A stretch of 64,000 nt of DNA from Sphingomonas montana (GCF_001956315.1 NZ_KV887144.1:325272-389271); one strand, 5' to 3'. Positions 44,239 to 53,373 are shown, counted from the stretch's first letter. Notes: generated from the sequence alone by a model not told the origin. Translations and numbers: made by a program.

Positions 44239-45500
44239 CCGGCGAACGCCCCCAACGCAGCCTCCAGTTCCGGCGCGTCGCGCGCCGCCTGATCGACCGG
44301 AACGCCGGCCACCGCCGCGTCCCACGCCTGGCGCAGCGCGCGCACACCGGCGGCGGGCCCGCCCGGATGCGCCATGATGCCGCCGCCGGCCGCGAACATC
44401 AGGTCGGTCGTGCTCAGCGCGGCATAGGTGGGTGCCGCCTGCCGGGCAGACTGTCCGGACGAAAAGACGGGCATGACCTCGCAACCCGGGTGCGGTGCCG
44501 GGAACATCGGCGTCAGGCATTCGCGGGCCGACGCGATCACGCTATCGTTGCTCTCGCAGAACTTGTTGTCGATTCCGTTGACGTGCGTATGGTCGATGCC
44601 GGCCAGTCGCCACAGTTTCTGGTAGGCGACGAAGCTCATGCCGATCGCGGGGGACCTGCCGAACATGCCCCAACCGTTGCGGTGGCCGTGGATCGGCAGT
44701 TGCGCATGCGCGCGTAGCACCTTCATCGCCGGCAGACCGATCGAGTTCATGCTGGCCATCACGCACGTTCCCCCTTCCGCCAGCACATGATCGTGGCGCG
44801 CCAGCATTTCATCGATTTCGCCGGTCAGGTTCGCGGCGAACATCACGCGTTTGCCGGTGCGGTCGGCATGGTCGCGAATGACGCGCAGCACCGCCGTGAT
44901 CCGTTCGTTGAACGGACAATGCGGCCCGTCCGCCTGCAGTTCGTCGTCCTTGATGAAGTCGACGCCCGCCTCCACCAGCACGCGGACCTGTTCGGCGGTG
45001 GCATCCGGCGACAGACCGACGCTGGGCTTGATGATCGATCCGATGATCGGTCGGTCGTACACGCCGGCCAGCCGCCGCGTCCCCGCGACGCCGAACTGCG
45101 GCCCCTGATACCGATCGAGGAACGCCGGCGGCAACGTGATGTCGAGCAACTTCAGACCGGAAAAGGCCTTCAGCTCGGACAGGTTCCCCGCGATCGCGGC
45201 GAGCAGGTTGGGCAGCGACGGCCCGAAATTGACCAGCGGCCAGGACAGGACGACACGTCCGGCCCGCCGGGTCCCGCCCCCCTTGGGCAGGCCCGATCCC
45301 GGCAGCGACGGCGCATCGACTGCGCCCAGGTCCGTCACGGATTCGACGCGCGCGGCATGCGCCACGCGCAGCGCATCCGTTTCACCCGGCACCCGGACGA
45401 ACGTACCGGTCGACTGTTCGCCCGCCATCGTTGCCGCCGCCTGATCGAGCGGGAACGCGGTTTCGATCCAGTAGGTCGCGACGACGCGTTGCCCGGTCAT
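44235..45500 (-). CDS. RuBisCO-like protein (form IV), probable OiaX/OiaT enzyme of apionate catabolism
   Basis: A 421-residue RuBisCO-superfamily protein. It keeps the equivalents of Lys175 (Lys158 in IIKPSVGLS) and of the carbamylated lysine and metal ligands (Lys184, Asp186, Glu187 in DFIKDDEL), plus HGHRNGWGMFGR. It lacks the second lysine of IKPKLGLS (Ser here) and the loop 6 lysine needed for CO2 fixation, so it is not a carboxylase. Relatives act on 3-oxo-isoapionate 4-phosphate either as decarboxylase (OiaX) or transcarboxylase/hydrolase (OiaT), and which one this is cannot be told by eye. It overlaps the GH127 stop at TGATG and the kinase start at GTGA. Confidence 0.82.
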   Translation of the reverse strand: MTGQRVVATYWIETAFPLDQAAATMAGEQSTGTFVRVPGETDALRVAHAARVESVTDLGAVDAPSLPGSGLPKGGGTRRAGRVVLSWPLVNFGPSLPNLLAAIAGNLSELKAFSGLKLLDITLPPAFLDRYQGPQFGVAGTRRLAGVYDRPIIGSIIKPSVGLSPDATAEQVRVLVEAGVDFIKDDELQADGPHCPFNERITAVLRVIRDHADRTGKRVMFAANLTGEIDEMLARHDHVLAEGGTCVMASMNSIGLPAMKVLRAHAQLPIHGHRNGWGMFGRSPAIGMSFVAYQKLWRLAGIDHTHVNGIDNKFCESNDSVIASARECLTPMFPAPHPGCEVMPVFSSGQSARQAAPTYAALSTTDLMFAAGGGIMAHPGGPAAGVRALRQAWDAAVAGVPVDQAARDAPELEAALGAFAG

Positions 45501-47323
45501 CACGCGACCTTGAAATAGGTGTTGTAGCGTTCGGTCTGGACGTTGAAATACGGCACGAACACCAGGTTACGCCCCCCCACCTCCGTGCGATAGGCCTGCC
45601 CGTCACCCGGCATCGGCTCCAGCGCGCCGGGCAGCGCGATCGCGCGGTCCTCGATCCCGTCCCACGGGTTCAGGCCGACATACATGACCGGACCGCGCAG
45701 CACGGCGGCCAGGTTCGGGTTGCGGTCGTCGATCGACTGGGTGCGCAGCGTCTGGGGCAGGATGAGGTCGACGGTGTCGCCGGCCTTCCACGTCCGGTTC
45801 AGCACGGCCAGCTCGCCGGCCTTCGCGGGCTGCGCCCGGCCATTGACCGCGACGGTGGCGCCGTTCGCCCAGGCCGGTATCCGCAGCTTCATCGCGAAAC
45901 GGCCGTTGCCCGGCTGCTGCACGGTCAGCCGGACGCTGTCCGCCGCCGGATATTCGGTTTCCTGCGTCACCAGCACCGCGCCGCCCGGACGATCCCAGGT
46001 CACTTCCGACGGGGCGTACATGTTCACCATCAGCGCATCGTCGTCGTGGAAATACAGGTTCAGCACATAGTCCGCGACGCCCTGCACCAGCGTACCGGAA
46101 CAACATGGCCATTTCTGCTGATAATAGAGCTTGTCGGCATCGGGGCCGTAGTTGGAGTAATAGGGGTAGCCGCCGTTGCTGTCGGGCAGGCGCGTCGCCA
46201 GGATCGTGTTGTAGATCGTCCGTTCCAGGCCGTCGCCATAGACCGGTTTGCCGGTGAAGCGGATCAGGTAGCGCGCCAGCTTCATGTCGGCGAAGCTGCC
46301 GCACGGCGTTTCGAAATGCGCGGTCGAGGTCTTCAGGCTGTCGGCAAGCTTGCCCTTGTGCAGCTCGACGAACTGCTCCTCCGGCCCCCAGCCGCCGCTT
46401 GCGAAACGCTGCGGCTCCATGAACGTCCAGGCATTTTCCAGCGCACGGCGATATTTGGGATCGCCGACGTGCAGATAGGCCTGGCCGCCCGAACTCAGCG
46501 CGATCGTGTGGCTGTAGGCATGCTTCAGCGGCAGCACGTCTTGGCCCGCGGCCAGCGGATCGAACCATTCGCGGTCGAGCATATAATGGACTGCCATGCG
46601 GCGATACTTGTCGTTGCCGGTCACGTCCGCGACATGGAACAGGTTTTCCGGCAGCACATAGGTTTCGTCATAAGGCGGTTCGGTCTTGCCGATCCGGTCG
46701 CGCGAGACGGGAGAGATATAGGGCATGCACTTGTCGATGACGATCGGCAGCAGCGTCTTCGCCTGTTCCACACCGCTCAGCCGGTACGCGTCCAGCAGGC
46801 CGACGACATATTTGTCCATGACATAGGCAGCCCACTGTGCCTGCGCCTTCGGACCGGCATAGGGGTTCTTCGCCTTGACGATCGCCTTGCCGAACCCGTC
46901 GACCAGCGTCGCGACCTTGGCATGCGCGGCCTTGTCGCCGGTGGCGGCACCGATCCGTGCCAGACCCGACACATATTGCCCGAACGCCAGGCCGGGCACG
47001 AAACCGTCGGCATCGTACCACCCGCCCATGTCCGGCCCGGGCGCGGGCAGGCCGGCGTTCTGGCGGAAGACCTTCAGCAGCCGATCATTGTCCAGCGCCA
47101 GATAATGCGCATGGACATGGTCATAATGCTGCTTGATGACCCCACCGGTCAGCTTGACGGCGCCATAGGGGAATTCGTGCACGGCCTCCTTCCCGCCGCG
47201 CAGCGAAGCGACGTCTGCCGCCCAGCCTGCCGATCCGGTACTCAGCGCGCCGGCCGCAGCGGCGCAGGCGCTGCACTGGATGAGCGCACGTCGCGAAAGT
47301 CCCGTGTCCGTCGAGCGGTTCAT
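45500..47323 (-). CDS. Exported GH127-family glycoside hydrolase (beta-L-arabinofuranosidase type)
   Basis: A 607-residue enzyme of the DUF1680/GH127 fold. The N-terminus SRRALIQCSACAAAAG is a twin-arginine-like export signal. The (alpha/alpha)6 barrel follows, with ETYVLPENLFHVADVTG, TSTAHFETPCGSFADMKLARY and the cysteine-rich WPCCSGTLVQGVADY near residue 406, which holds the nucleophilic cysteine of this zinc-dependent family. Known members release beta-L-arabinofuranose. The gene is first in an operon with the RuBisCO-like protein and DUF1537 kinase, so it may instead, or also, free a furanosyl sugar such as apiose. It is divergent from a TonB receptor with a shared promoter. Confidence 0.85.
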   Translation of the reverse strand: MNRSTDTGLSRRALIQCSACAAAAGALSTGSAGWAADVASLRGGKEAVHEFPYGAVKLTGGVIKQHYDHVHAHYLALDNDRLLKVFRQNAGLPAPGPDMGGWYDADGFVPGLAFGQYVSGLARIGAATGDKAAHAKVATLVDGFGKAIVKAKNPYAGPKAQAQWAAYVMDKYVVGLLDAYRLSGVEQAKTLLPIVIDKCMPYISPVSRDRIGKTEPPYDETYVLPENLFHVADVTGNDKYRRMAVHYMLDREWFDPLAAGQDVLPLKHAYSHTIALSSGGQAYLHVGDPKYRRALENAWTFMEPQRFASGGWGPEEQFVELHKGKLADSLKTSTAHFETPCGSFADMKLARYLIRFTGKPVYGDGLERTIYNTILATRLPDSNGGYPYYSNYGPDADKLYYQQKWPCCSGTLVQGVADYVLNLYFHDDDALMVNMYAPSEVTWDRPGGAVLVTQETEYPAADSVRLTVQQPGNGRFAMKLRIPAWANGATVAVNGRAQPAKAGELAVLNRTWKAGDTVDLILPQTLRTQSIDDRNPNLAAVLRGPVMYVGLNPWDGIEDRAIALPGALEPMPGDGQAYRTEVGGRNLVFVPYFNVQTERYNTYFKVA

Positions 47324-47380
47324 AAACGATCCTCGTCCTGGCCGTTCGCATTCATGGCGCGGCCTCGCCCATCACTCTAT

Positions 47381-47528
47381 ACGCATATCATAATACAAAT
47401 CAATCGATGCGCGGCGGCGGCAAATTTATGCTTCGGGATGGCGCGGATCATGCGCCGACACCCCACGAAGCCTCTTGCGAAGCCCCGCCGATCGCGTCAT
47501 CATGTTCGCATATAAAATAATACTAAAT
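47381..47528. promoter_or_regulatory. Divergent promoter with two candidate operator sites
   Basis: Between GH127 (minus) and the TonB receptor (plus) lie two AT-rich islands. One starts CGCATATCATAATAC at 47382 and is bounded by CGCAT/ATGCG 30 bases apart. The other is CGCATATAAAATAATACTA at 47508, with TAATACTAAAT at 47518-47528. The TAATACTA core repeats the sequences found before dld and between the DUF5060 hydrolase and MFS genes. One flanks each start, which suggests dual control by one regulator. Confidence 0.5.
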
Positions 47529-47548
47529 GAACAAACGGGAGAGGGTTG

Positions 47549-50263
47549 ATGAAGCTTCGGAGATTCCTGGGTGGCGTGTGCGCTTCGGCGCTGCTGACCG
47601 GCATGGCGCAGGCGCAGGCCACGAATGCCGCACCGGCAGGCGCGCAGGCGGCGCCATCGGCCGCGGGCCAGCCGTCCGCCCCGCCGATGGCGGACGAAGC
47701 GGTCGGCGGTCAGGAAATCGTCGTCACCGGCATCAGGGCGAGTCTGAGCTCCGCCGCGTCGATCAAGCGGAACGCCGATACCATCGTCGATTCGATCGTC
47801 GCGGACGATATCGGCAAGCTGCCCGACATCAACGTGACCGAAGCGTTGCAGCGGATCACCGGCATCCAGGTATCGCGCGACGTCGGCGAAGGCGGGTCGA
47901 TCGCGATTCGCGGGCTTCCGCAGATCGAAACGACCATCAACGGGCGCGATGCCTTTACCGGCACCAGCCGCACGTTCAACTTGCAGGACGTGCCCGCCGA
48001 ACTGCTTTCGCGACTCGATGTGTACAAGTCGCCGACGGCGAATCTGGTCGAGGGCGGCATTGGCGGCACGGTGGATATCCGCACCCGCCGGCCATTCGAC
48101 TTCCCGGACGCGGTCATCAGCGGCAGCGCACGCGCACGCTATAACGACCTCAGAAAAAAGGCTGACCCGCTCGTCTCGCTGTTGCTGAGCGACCGGTACG
48201 ACACGCCGATCGGCGAGATCGGCGTGCTGGTCAGCGGCGCATACCAGCAGCGCACCTACCGCCAGGATTTCAACATCACGGGCGCGCCGCTGCCGCGCAC
48301 GGACCTTATCGCCGGGCAGAGCGTGAACGCGCCCAACGGCAGCTACAAGGTGCAGGTGCTCGGCAAGCGCCGTCGCGTCGGCCTCAGCGGCACGATCCAG
48401 TGGCAGCCGACCCCCGAACTCATGCTCTACGGCGAAGGGCAGTATTCGCGTTTCAAGACGCGGCAGGACCAGAACGGCCTGTTGATCCAGTCCAACCGTG
48501 TCGCCGCGCAACCGACGCAACGCACGCCGATAGCGGGCACTTTCACGACCTTCGATGGTACTGGCGATCTCGCCACCGGCTCCTATGCGAACCAGCCGTT
48601 CACGCTGCTCGGCGTCTCGCGTGATCTGCTCGACGAAAACCGCACCCTGGCATTCGGCGGCGAATGGAACCGCGACCGGCTCAAGATCAGCTTCGATGTC
48701 AGCCACGACAAATCCAAGAGCGATCTCGACTATCGCGAGTTGGACCTGCTCGGCGTCGCGCCACGCTTCAATCAGGATCTGACAACGACGATTCCGTCCT
48801 TCTCGCTCGATGGCGTCAACCTCACCAGCCCGAGCAGCTTCACGGTCGGGCCGCTGACGCAGAACGTCAACCGTTCCGACGGCAAGCAGAAGGCGGGTCG
48901 GCTCGACGTCACCTATGATTTCGACGGCGGCTTCCTCTCGCAGATCTCGGTGGGCACGCGCTATGCCGATCGCAGCGCGGTTTTTCTGCCGATCCGCTTC
49001 TTCCAGACCCCGGCAGCGACCGGGATCGGGCCGGTGTCGCAGTTCATCACGCCCAACCCGATCGACAACTTTTTCAGCAAGGGCGGCGGCAACTCCAGCT
49101 TTCCGCAGAACTTCCTGATCGCCTCGCCCGATGCGCTGCGCGGCAATTTCGATACGATCCGCACCGCACTCGGCATCGCGGCGGTGCCCGCGGTGACGCC
49201 GCTCGGCATCTTCGACATCAGCGAGAAGACGCTGGCGGGCTATGCGATGGCGAAATATCGTTTCGACGTCGGCATCCCGATCGACGGCAATATCGGCGTG
49301 CGCGTGATCCGGTTCCGCGGCAACCTGACCGGCAACACCCCCACGTTCGAGACGGTGACGGTGAACGGCATCGTCACCCGCCGCCAGACCGGCTTCGCCC
49401 CGATCAGCAGCGAACCCGCCAGCACCAATGTCCTGCCCAGCTTCAACCTGCGCGCACGTTTCACCGACAGGCTGCAACTCCGGCTCGCCGCGTCGAAGGT
49501 GCTGTCCCGGCCCGGCTTCAGCTCCCTGACGCCGTCGCTGACACTGGTGCCGGCACAGGGCGCCGGATCGGGCGGCAACCCGTTCCTCCAGCCGTTCACC
49601 GCCAAGCAGCTTGATGCGTCGCTCGAATATTATTACTCGCCGACCGCATCGATCTACGCCGCCGGTTTCTACAAGCGGGTCAACGCGTTCCTGACCACCA
49701 CGATCGAAAGCAATGTCGACGTTGGCGGCATCCTCTACAATATCAGCCGGCCCGACAATGGCGGCAAGGGCACGATCAAGGGCTTCGAGGTCGGCACACA
49801 GGCATTCTTCGACTTCCTGCCCGAGGGGCTGGACGGGTTTGGCGTGCAGGCCAACTATACGCTGGTCGACTCGAAGGCGCCGTCGCCGATCCCGACCCTG
49901 ACCGTCGGGCTGCCGTCGCTGTCCAAGCACAGCTACAACCTGTCGGCGCTGTACGAGAAATACGGGCTGTCGGCGCGCGTCGCTTACAACTGGCGTTCCA
50001 GCTTCTACGAATCGCTGTTCGCCGGCGCTTCGTCGAGCGCTGCGGGGTCGACCCCAATCCCGGCCGGACCCGTGATTCGCAAGGCCTATGGCTGGCTCGA
50101 CGCGTCGATCAACTACGATGTCACGCCGCAGGTCACGATCTCGCTGGAAGGGAGCAACCTGCTGCGGACCCGGCGCGAAAGCTACTATACTGTCGCGACC
50201 CGGTTCAATGACCAGACCGTCGACGATCGCCAGTTCCTGGCCGGCGTCCGCTTCAAATTCTGA
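47549..50263 (+). CDS. TonB-dependent receptor of the carbohydrate (Xanthomonas/Caulobacter) type
   Basis: A 904-residue outer-membrane receptor. Signal peptide ending near AQA at residue 23, a linker, the TonB-box-like GGQEIVVTGIRASL, then the hallmark SIKRNADTIVDSIVADDIGK of the Caulobacter-type saccharide receptors and plug elements LPDINVTEALQRITG and GGIGGTVDIRTRRP. The barrel ends in LAGVRFKF with the expected terminal Phe. ATG 47549 is preferred to the TTG three bases upstream; GGGAGAGGG precedes it. It is divergent from GH127 with shared operators, so it probably imports the GH127 substrate. Confidence 0.9.
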   Translation: MKLRRFLGGVCASALLTGMAQAQATNAAPAGAQAAPSAAGQPSAPPMADEAVGGQEIVVTGIRASLSSAASIKRNADTIVDSIVADDIGKLPDINVTEALQRITGIQVSRDVGEGGSIAIRGLPQIETTINGRDAFTGTSRTFNLQDVPAELLSRLDVYKSPTANLVEGGIGGTVDIRTRRPFDFPDAVISGSARARYNDLRKKADPLVSLLLSDRYDTPIGEIGVLVSGAYQQRTYRQDFNITGAPLPRTDLIAGQSVNAPNGSYKVQVLGKRRRVGLSGTIQWQPTPELMLYGEGQYSRFKTRQDQNGLLIQSNRVAAQPTQRTPIAGTFTTFDGTGDLATGSYANQPFTLLGVSRDLLDENRTLAFGGEWNRDRLKISFDVSHDKSKSDLDYRELDLLGVAPRFNQDLTTTIPSFSLDGVNLTSPSSFTVGPLTQNVNRSDGKQKAGRLDVTYDFDGGFLSQISVGTRYADRSAVFLPIRFFQTPAATGIGPVSQFITPNPIDNFFSKGGGNSSFPQNFLIASPDALRGNFDTIRTALGIAAVPAVTPLGIFDISEKTLAGYAMAKYRFDVGIPIDGNIGVRVIRFRGNLTGNTPTFETVTVNGIVTRRQTGFAPISSEPASTNVLPSFNLRARFTDRLQLRLAASKVLSRPGFSSLTPSLTLVPAQGAGSGGNPFLQPFTAKQLDASLEYYYSPTASIYAAGFYKRVNAFLTTTIESNVDVGGILYNISRPDNGGKGTIKGFEVGTQAFFDFLPEGLDGFGVQANYTLVDSKAPSPIPTLTVGLPSLSKHSYNLSALYEKYGLSARVAYNWRSSFYESLFAGASSSAAGSTPIPAGPVIRKAYGWLDASINYDVTPQVTISLEGSNLLRTRRESYYTVATRFNDQTVDDRQFLAGVRFKF

Positions 50264-50276
50264 ACGGGCACCCGTC

Positions 50277-50316
50277 GCAGTTTCGGCGCCCGGCCTGCCG
50301 CCGGGCCCGAAGCTGC
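50277..50316 (+). terminator. GC-rich hairpin after the TonB receptor, possible terminator
   Basis: Arms 50277-50294 and 50300-50316 pair over about 16 positions (GCAGTTTCGGCGCCCGGC with GCCGGGCCCGAAGCTGC) around a five-base loop, starting 14 bases after the receptor stop. No T-run follows, so termination may be weak or Rho-assisted. Confidence 0.45.
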
Positions 50317-50412
50317 GCGCGGGACCGAATCCTACCACAAAGGCTCAGGACGCTGCTCTTGCTGTCGCGCCCTCGAGACCTGCCGACCCGACCCGGGATC
50401 GCGCGTGTTACC

Positions 50413-51045
50413 ATGGTGCGCGGACTTGCTCTGGTCGCGGTGGTGACGTCCCCCGTTGTGCCTGACGGTCCGGCACTCGGCCAGCCGCTAACGCTGGACG
50501 ACCTTCCTCGCCCGTCGGTGCCGGTCGTCAATGCACACCGGATGGACCTGATCGTCGAGCCTGCTACGCACGCTGTTGAAATCCCGCCGGCCGGGGAAAC
50601 CCGTCGCGCCAACTCTCCACGTTGGACCCGCGTCGATCCCGACGGCCTGTGCCGCTACCGAAATCGGAACCGCGCCTTGCCCGCCGCAGGCCGCGCAGCG
50701 TGATGTTCCCGGGCGACCCGATCACCGAAGCGTTGAAACCGGCGGTCCCGTCGCCTTTCGAAAAGGACGTTCTGGACCGCGGTGTGTCGGGCCAGACTAC
50801 GGGTCAGATGCTGGCCCGTAGTCTGGGTGGACGTGATCGATCTCCATCCAGCGGTCGGGCACATCACGGGCTGACTATGCGGCAGCGAAGAGGCCGGGGT
50901 ATCTCGATTACCACGCGGAACTGAAGAGTGTGGACCAGGGGATCCGGGATGGCCTCTCGAACGAAGCCGTCCATCCCAACCGCCGCGAATACCCACTGAT
51001 CACCCCGCTGGCGACCGCAGCGATCAACCGCGTTCTGGCCGGACG
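50413..51045 (+). pseudogene. Broken SGNH/GDSL acylhydrolase
   Basis: Remains of an exported SGNH-hydrolase gene spread over several frames. Frame one (50413-50703) gives a signal-like start MVRGLALVAVV and ends in CRYRNRNRALPAAGRAA before a stop. A second frame (about 50691-50824) continues with VMFPGDPITEAL and DRGVSGQTTGQML. A third (50827-50874) gives VDVIDLHPAVGHITG and stops. A fourth (50873-51045) gives YHAELKSVDQGIRDGLSNEAVHPN and the family ending. Segments covering block III (GTND) are deleted, and the nucleophile serine of GDSIT has become proline. It is clearly dead. Intact relatives deacetylate plant glycans, fitting the island. Confidence 0.85.
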
Positions 51046-51079
51046 GCGGCGACCGACCTACCGAATAACCTGTGTTGCC

Positions 51080-52246
51080 TCAGTGCGCCGCACGCTCGGG
51101 GAGCCCGAGCTCGGCCCGGATGGCGGCAGTATGTTGGCCGACCGATGGGGCGGCCGCAGAGGACGGGGCGCGTTCCCCGGCGATACGCAGCGGACGGCGC
51201 GTCGTCAGGATCCGGCTAGGGCCACGGGCCATTTCCTGCAGCATGTCGAGCCGCCCGAACGCCTCGCTCGCCAGCAGGCGCGGCCAGTCGAGCACCGGCG
51301 CGCACCACACATCCTCGCTCCGCAGCAGCGTGATCCAGTCGGCCGTCGGGCGGGTGCGCAGTCGTTCGGCGATCAGTCGCTTGATCTCGTCGCGGCGCGT
51401 GAAACCGGCATTGGGTTCTCCGGCGAGGTCGACGAGGGTCGGCATGGTCAGCAACCGGCCGAGCGTGTCGAGCGGCGTCATCGCCAGCGCAAGATGGCCA
51501 TCCTGCGTTGCGTAGACGCCGTAGGGGGCGGCCAGATAGGCGTGCGCATTGTTGAACGCCGATCGCATCGGCAGCTTGCCGTCGTCGTTCAGATGCGTCG
51601 TCAGCACCTCGAACTGCAGGTCGACGATCGCCTCCAGCAGGCTCGTCTGGATATGGGCACCCTCCCCCGTGATGCCGCGCCGTACCAGCGCGGCCAGCAC
51701 ACCTTCGACCACCAGATGCCCGGCCAGCATGTCGGCGATCGACAGGCCGAGTGGGACCGGCCCGTCGCCCTCGCTGCCGCTCAGCCACATCGCACCAGAA
51801 ACCGCCTGCGCCAGCAGGTCCTGGCCGGGCAGGTCGGCCCACGGCCCGTCCTCGCCATAGCCCGAAATGCCGGCATAGACGATGCGCGGGTTGATCGCGC
51901 GCACCGCGTCATAACCCAGGCCAAGCCGTTCGATGACGCCGGGACGGAAGTTCTGGATCAGCACGTCGGCCCGCGCGATCAGCGCGCGAACGGCGGTCAG
52001 GTCGGCCACGTCCTTCAGGTCCGCGGCAAAACTTTCCTTGTTGCGGTTGATCGCGTGGAACAGCGTCGAATCGCCCGCGATGTCGGTATCGGTCAGGTAC
52101 AGCGTCCGGCAGATGTCACCCGTCCCTGGCCGTTCGATCTTGATGACCCGTGCGCCCAGATCGCCCAATCGCAACGCCGCCGACGGGCCTGACAGGAACT
52201 GCGCCAGATCGAGAACGAGCAGGCCTTCGAGGGGAGACGATATCAT
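51080..52246 (-). CDS. Class III CoA-transferase (CaiB/BaiF), copy 1
   Basis: A 388-residue cytoplasmic CoA-transferase. The N-terminal fold has [25 protein letters not shown], the INRNKESFAADLKD segment and NFRPGVIERLGLGY; the catalytic aspartate is Asp143 in LPGQDLLAQ. Such enzymes move CoA between carboxylic acids through an aspartyl-CoA anhydride. It is strongly similar along its length to the plus-strand copy at 53485-54654 (for instance [17 protein letters not shown] and APYG shared). It is the second gene of a two-gene operon, overlapping the signal-less binding-protein gene by ATGA. Its acid substrate is unknown. Confidence 0.88.
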   Translation of the reverse strand: MISSPLEGLLVLDLAQFLSGPSAALRLGDLGARVIKIERPGTGDICRTLYLTDTDIAGDSTLFHAINRNKESFAADLKDVADLTAVRALIARADVLIQNFRPGVIERLGLGYDAVRAINPRIVYAGISGYGEDGPWADLPGQDLLAQAVSGAMWLSGSEGDGPVPLGLSIADMLAGHLVVEGVLAALVRRGITGEGAHIQTSLLEAIVDLQFEVLTTHLNDDGKLPMRSAFNNAHAYLAAPYGVYATQDGHLALAMTPLDTLGRLLTMPTLVDLAGEPNAGFTRRDEIKRLIAERLRTRPTADWITLLRSEDVWCAPVLDWPRLLASEAFGRLDMLQEMARGPSRILTTRRPLRIAGERAPSSAAAPSVGQHTAAIRAELGLPERAAH

Positions 52247-53373
52247 GCCGGCAGGCTCTCCGCGAACAGGTGGTTGAGCGCCGCGATCAGCGGCGCGCCT
52301 TGCTCGTCCAGCCGCAACGCACGATCCAGCCGGGCGGACGCAGCCGCCTGGAACGCCATCGCGCCGTCATGCCGCGGCCGCAACCATGCGCCGTCCAGCG
52401 TCCGCCGCGTGGCGCGATAGAAATCGGCCGTCGCGCGATTGACGCTGTCGTCCTCCCACGCGGCGACATGGGCCGGTTGCCCCCCGGCGGCGGCATAGAG
52501 CGTCTTCTGGCAATCGCCGCCTGCGACGAACATGGCGAACGCGGCCGCCGTCGCCGGATCCTGTCCGAACCGCGAGACCGCAATGCCGGTGCCCCCCAGT
52601 GCCGATCCGCCATGCCGGCCGTCGCCATCGCCCGGCAGATCGCTGAACCGGATCGGCGATGCCCGGAACCCGGCCGCCGCATAATTCACATAGCCGTAGA
52701 TCAGCGGGGCAAGGTCGATCGTCGCACCGGGTGCGGCCATCGCCTCCAGCACGGCGATCGGATCCATGTCGAAACAGGCGGGGTCGACGATGCGCGCCAG
52801 CCGGCGCAACCGGTCATAGGCCTCGGCCGCCGGCCCGGGCGCGAACAGCATCGGGCCTTCCGCGGCCGGCGCGTGACCGGCAAGACCGCACAGGGTGTAC
52901 AGGCTCATCAGCGCATGCGGACTGCGCAACGGGCACAGCACCCGCCCGGCCCGCGCCAGGGCCATGACGCCGCCCCAGTCCTCCGGCGCGGCGGACAGGC
53001 CGTCGGCACGATAGGCCTGCACCTGCGTCGCGGCATCGATCGGCAACGCCCATTGCCGCCCGGCCCAGCGGTAGCTTTCGAACGATCGCCCGACGAAGTC
53101 GCCCGGTCCGCCTGTCCCGCCGAACGGGACCAGGCAATCCTCGGCGACGATCTGACCGACGTGCGGGTGATCGATCACGATCATGTCGTAGGTTTCGGCC
53201 AGCGACCGGACCGGGAACGTCTCGAAATCCTGTAACGACCGCCGGTCCCACTGGATCGGTCGGCCGCCTTGCCGCCGCCATGCGTCGGTTGCCGCGACCA
53301 ACGGGTCGTAGCCCCGCGGATGATCCCACGTCATGCCCCGAAGCGGCCCACGCGCGTCGCTGCCCATCGTCAT
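52243..53373 (-). CDS. Solute-binding-protein-like protein without signal peptide, copy 1
   Basis: A 376-residue protein with the two-lobe fold of family 1 ABC sugar-binding proteins: DHPRGYDPLVAATDAWRRQ at the front, TYDMIVIDHPHVGQIVAE, ALPIDAATQVQAYRADGL in the hinge region, and GGTGIAVSRFGQDPATAAAFAMFVAG late. The N-terminus MTMGSDARGPLRGMTWDH has no hydrophobic stretch or lipobox, so it should remain cytoplasmic. There is no MalF/MalG-type permease nearby. It overlaps the CoA-transferase downstream by ATGA. A role as a cytoplasmic ligand sensor, chaperone or enzyme subunit for the CoA-transferase is possible; none is proven. Confidence 0.75.
   Translation of the reverse strand: MTMGSDARGPLRGMTWDHPRGYDPLVAATDAWRRQGGRPIQWDRRSLQDFETFPVRSLAETYDMIVIDHPHVGQIVAEDCLVPFGGTGGPGDFVGRSFESYRWAGRQWALPIDAATQVQAYRADGLSAAPEDWGGVMALARAGRVLCPLRSPHALMSLYTLCGLAGHAPAAEGPMLFAPGPAAEAYDRLRRLARIVDPACFDMDPIAVLEAMAAPGATIDLAPLIYGYVNYAAAGFRASPIRFSDLPGDGDGRHGGSALGGTGIAVSRFGQDPATAAAFAMFVAGGDCQKTLYAAAGGQPAHVAAWEDDSVNRATADFYRATRRTLDGAWLRPRHDGAMAFQAAASARLDRALRLDEQGAPLIAALNHLFAESLPA

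Noticed and set aside
44235-45500. RuBisCO large subunit and carbon fixation
   Set aside because: The loop 6 lysine and second IKPK lysine are missing, and there is no small subunit or phosphoribulokinase in the window.
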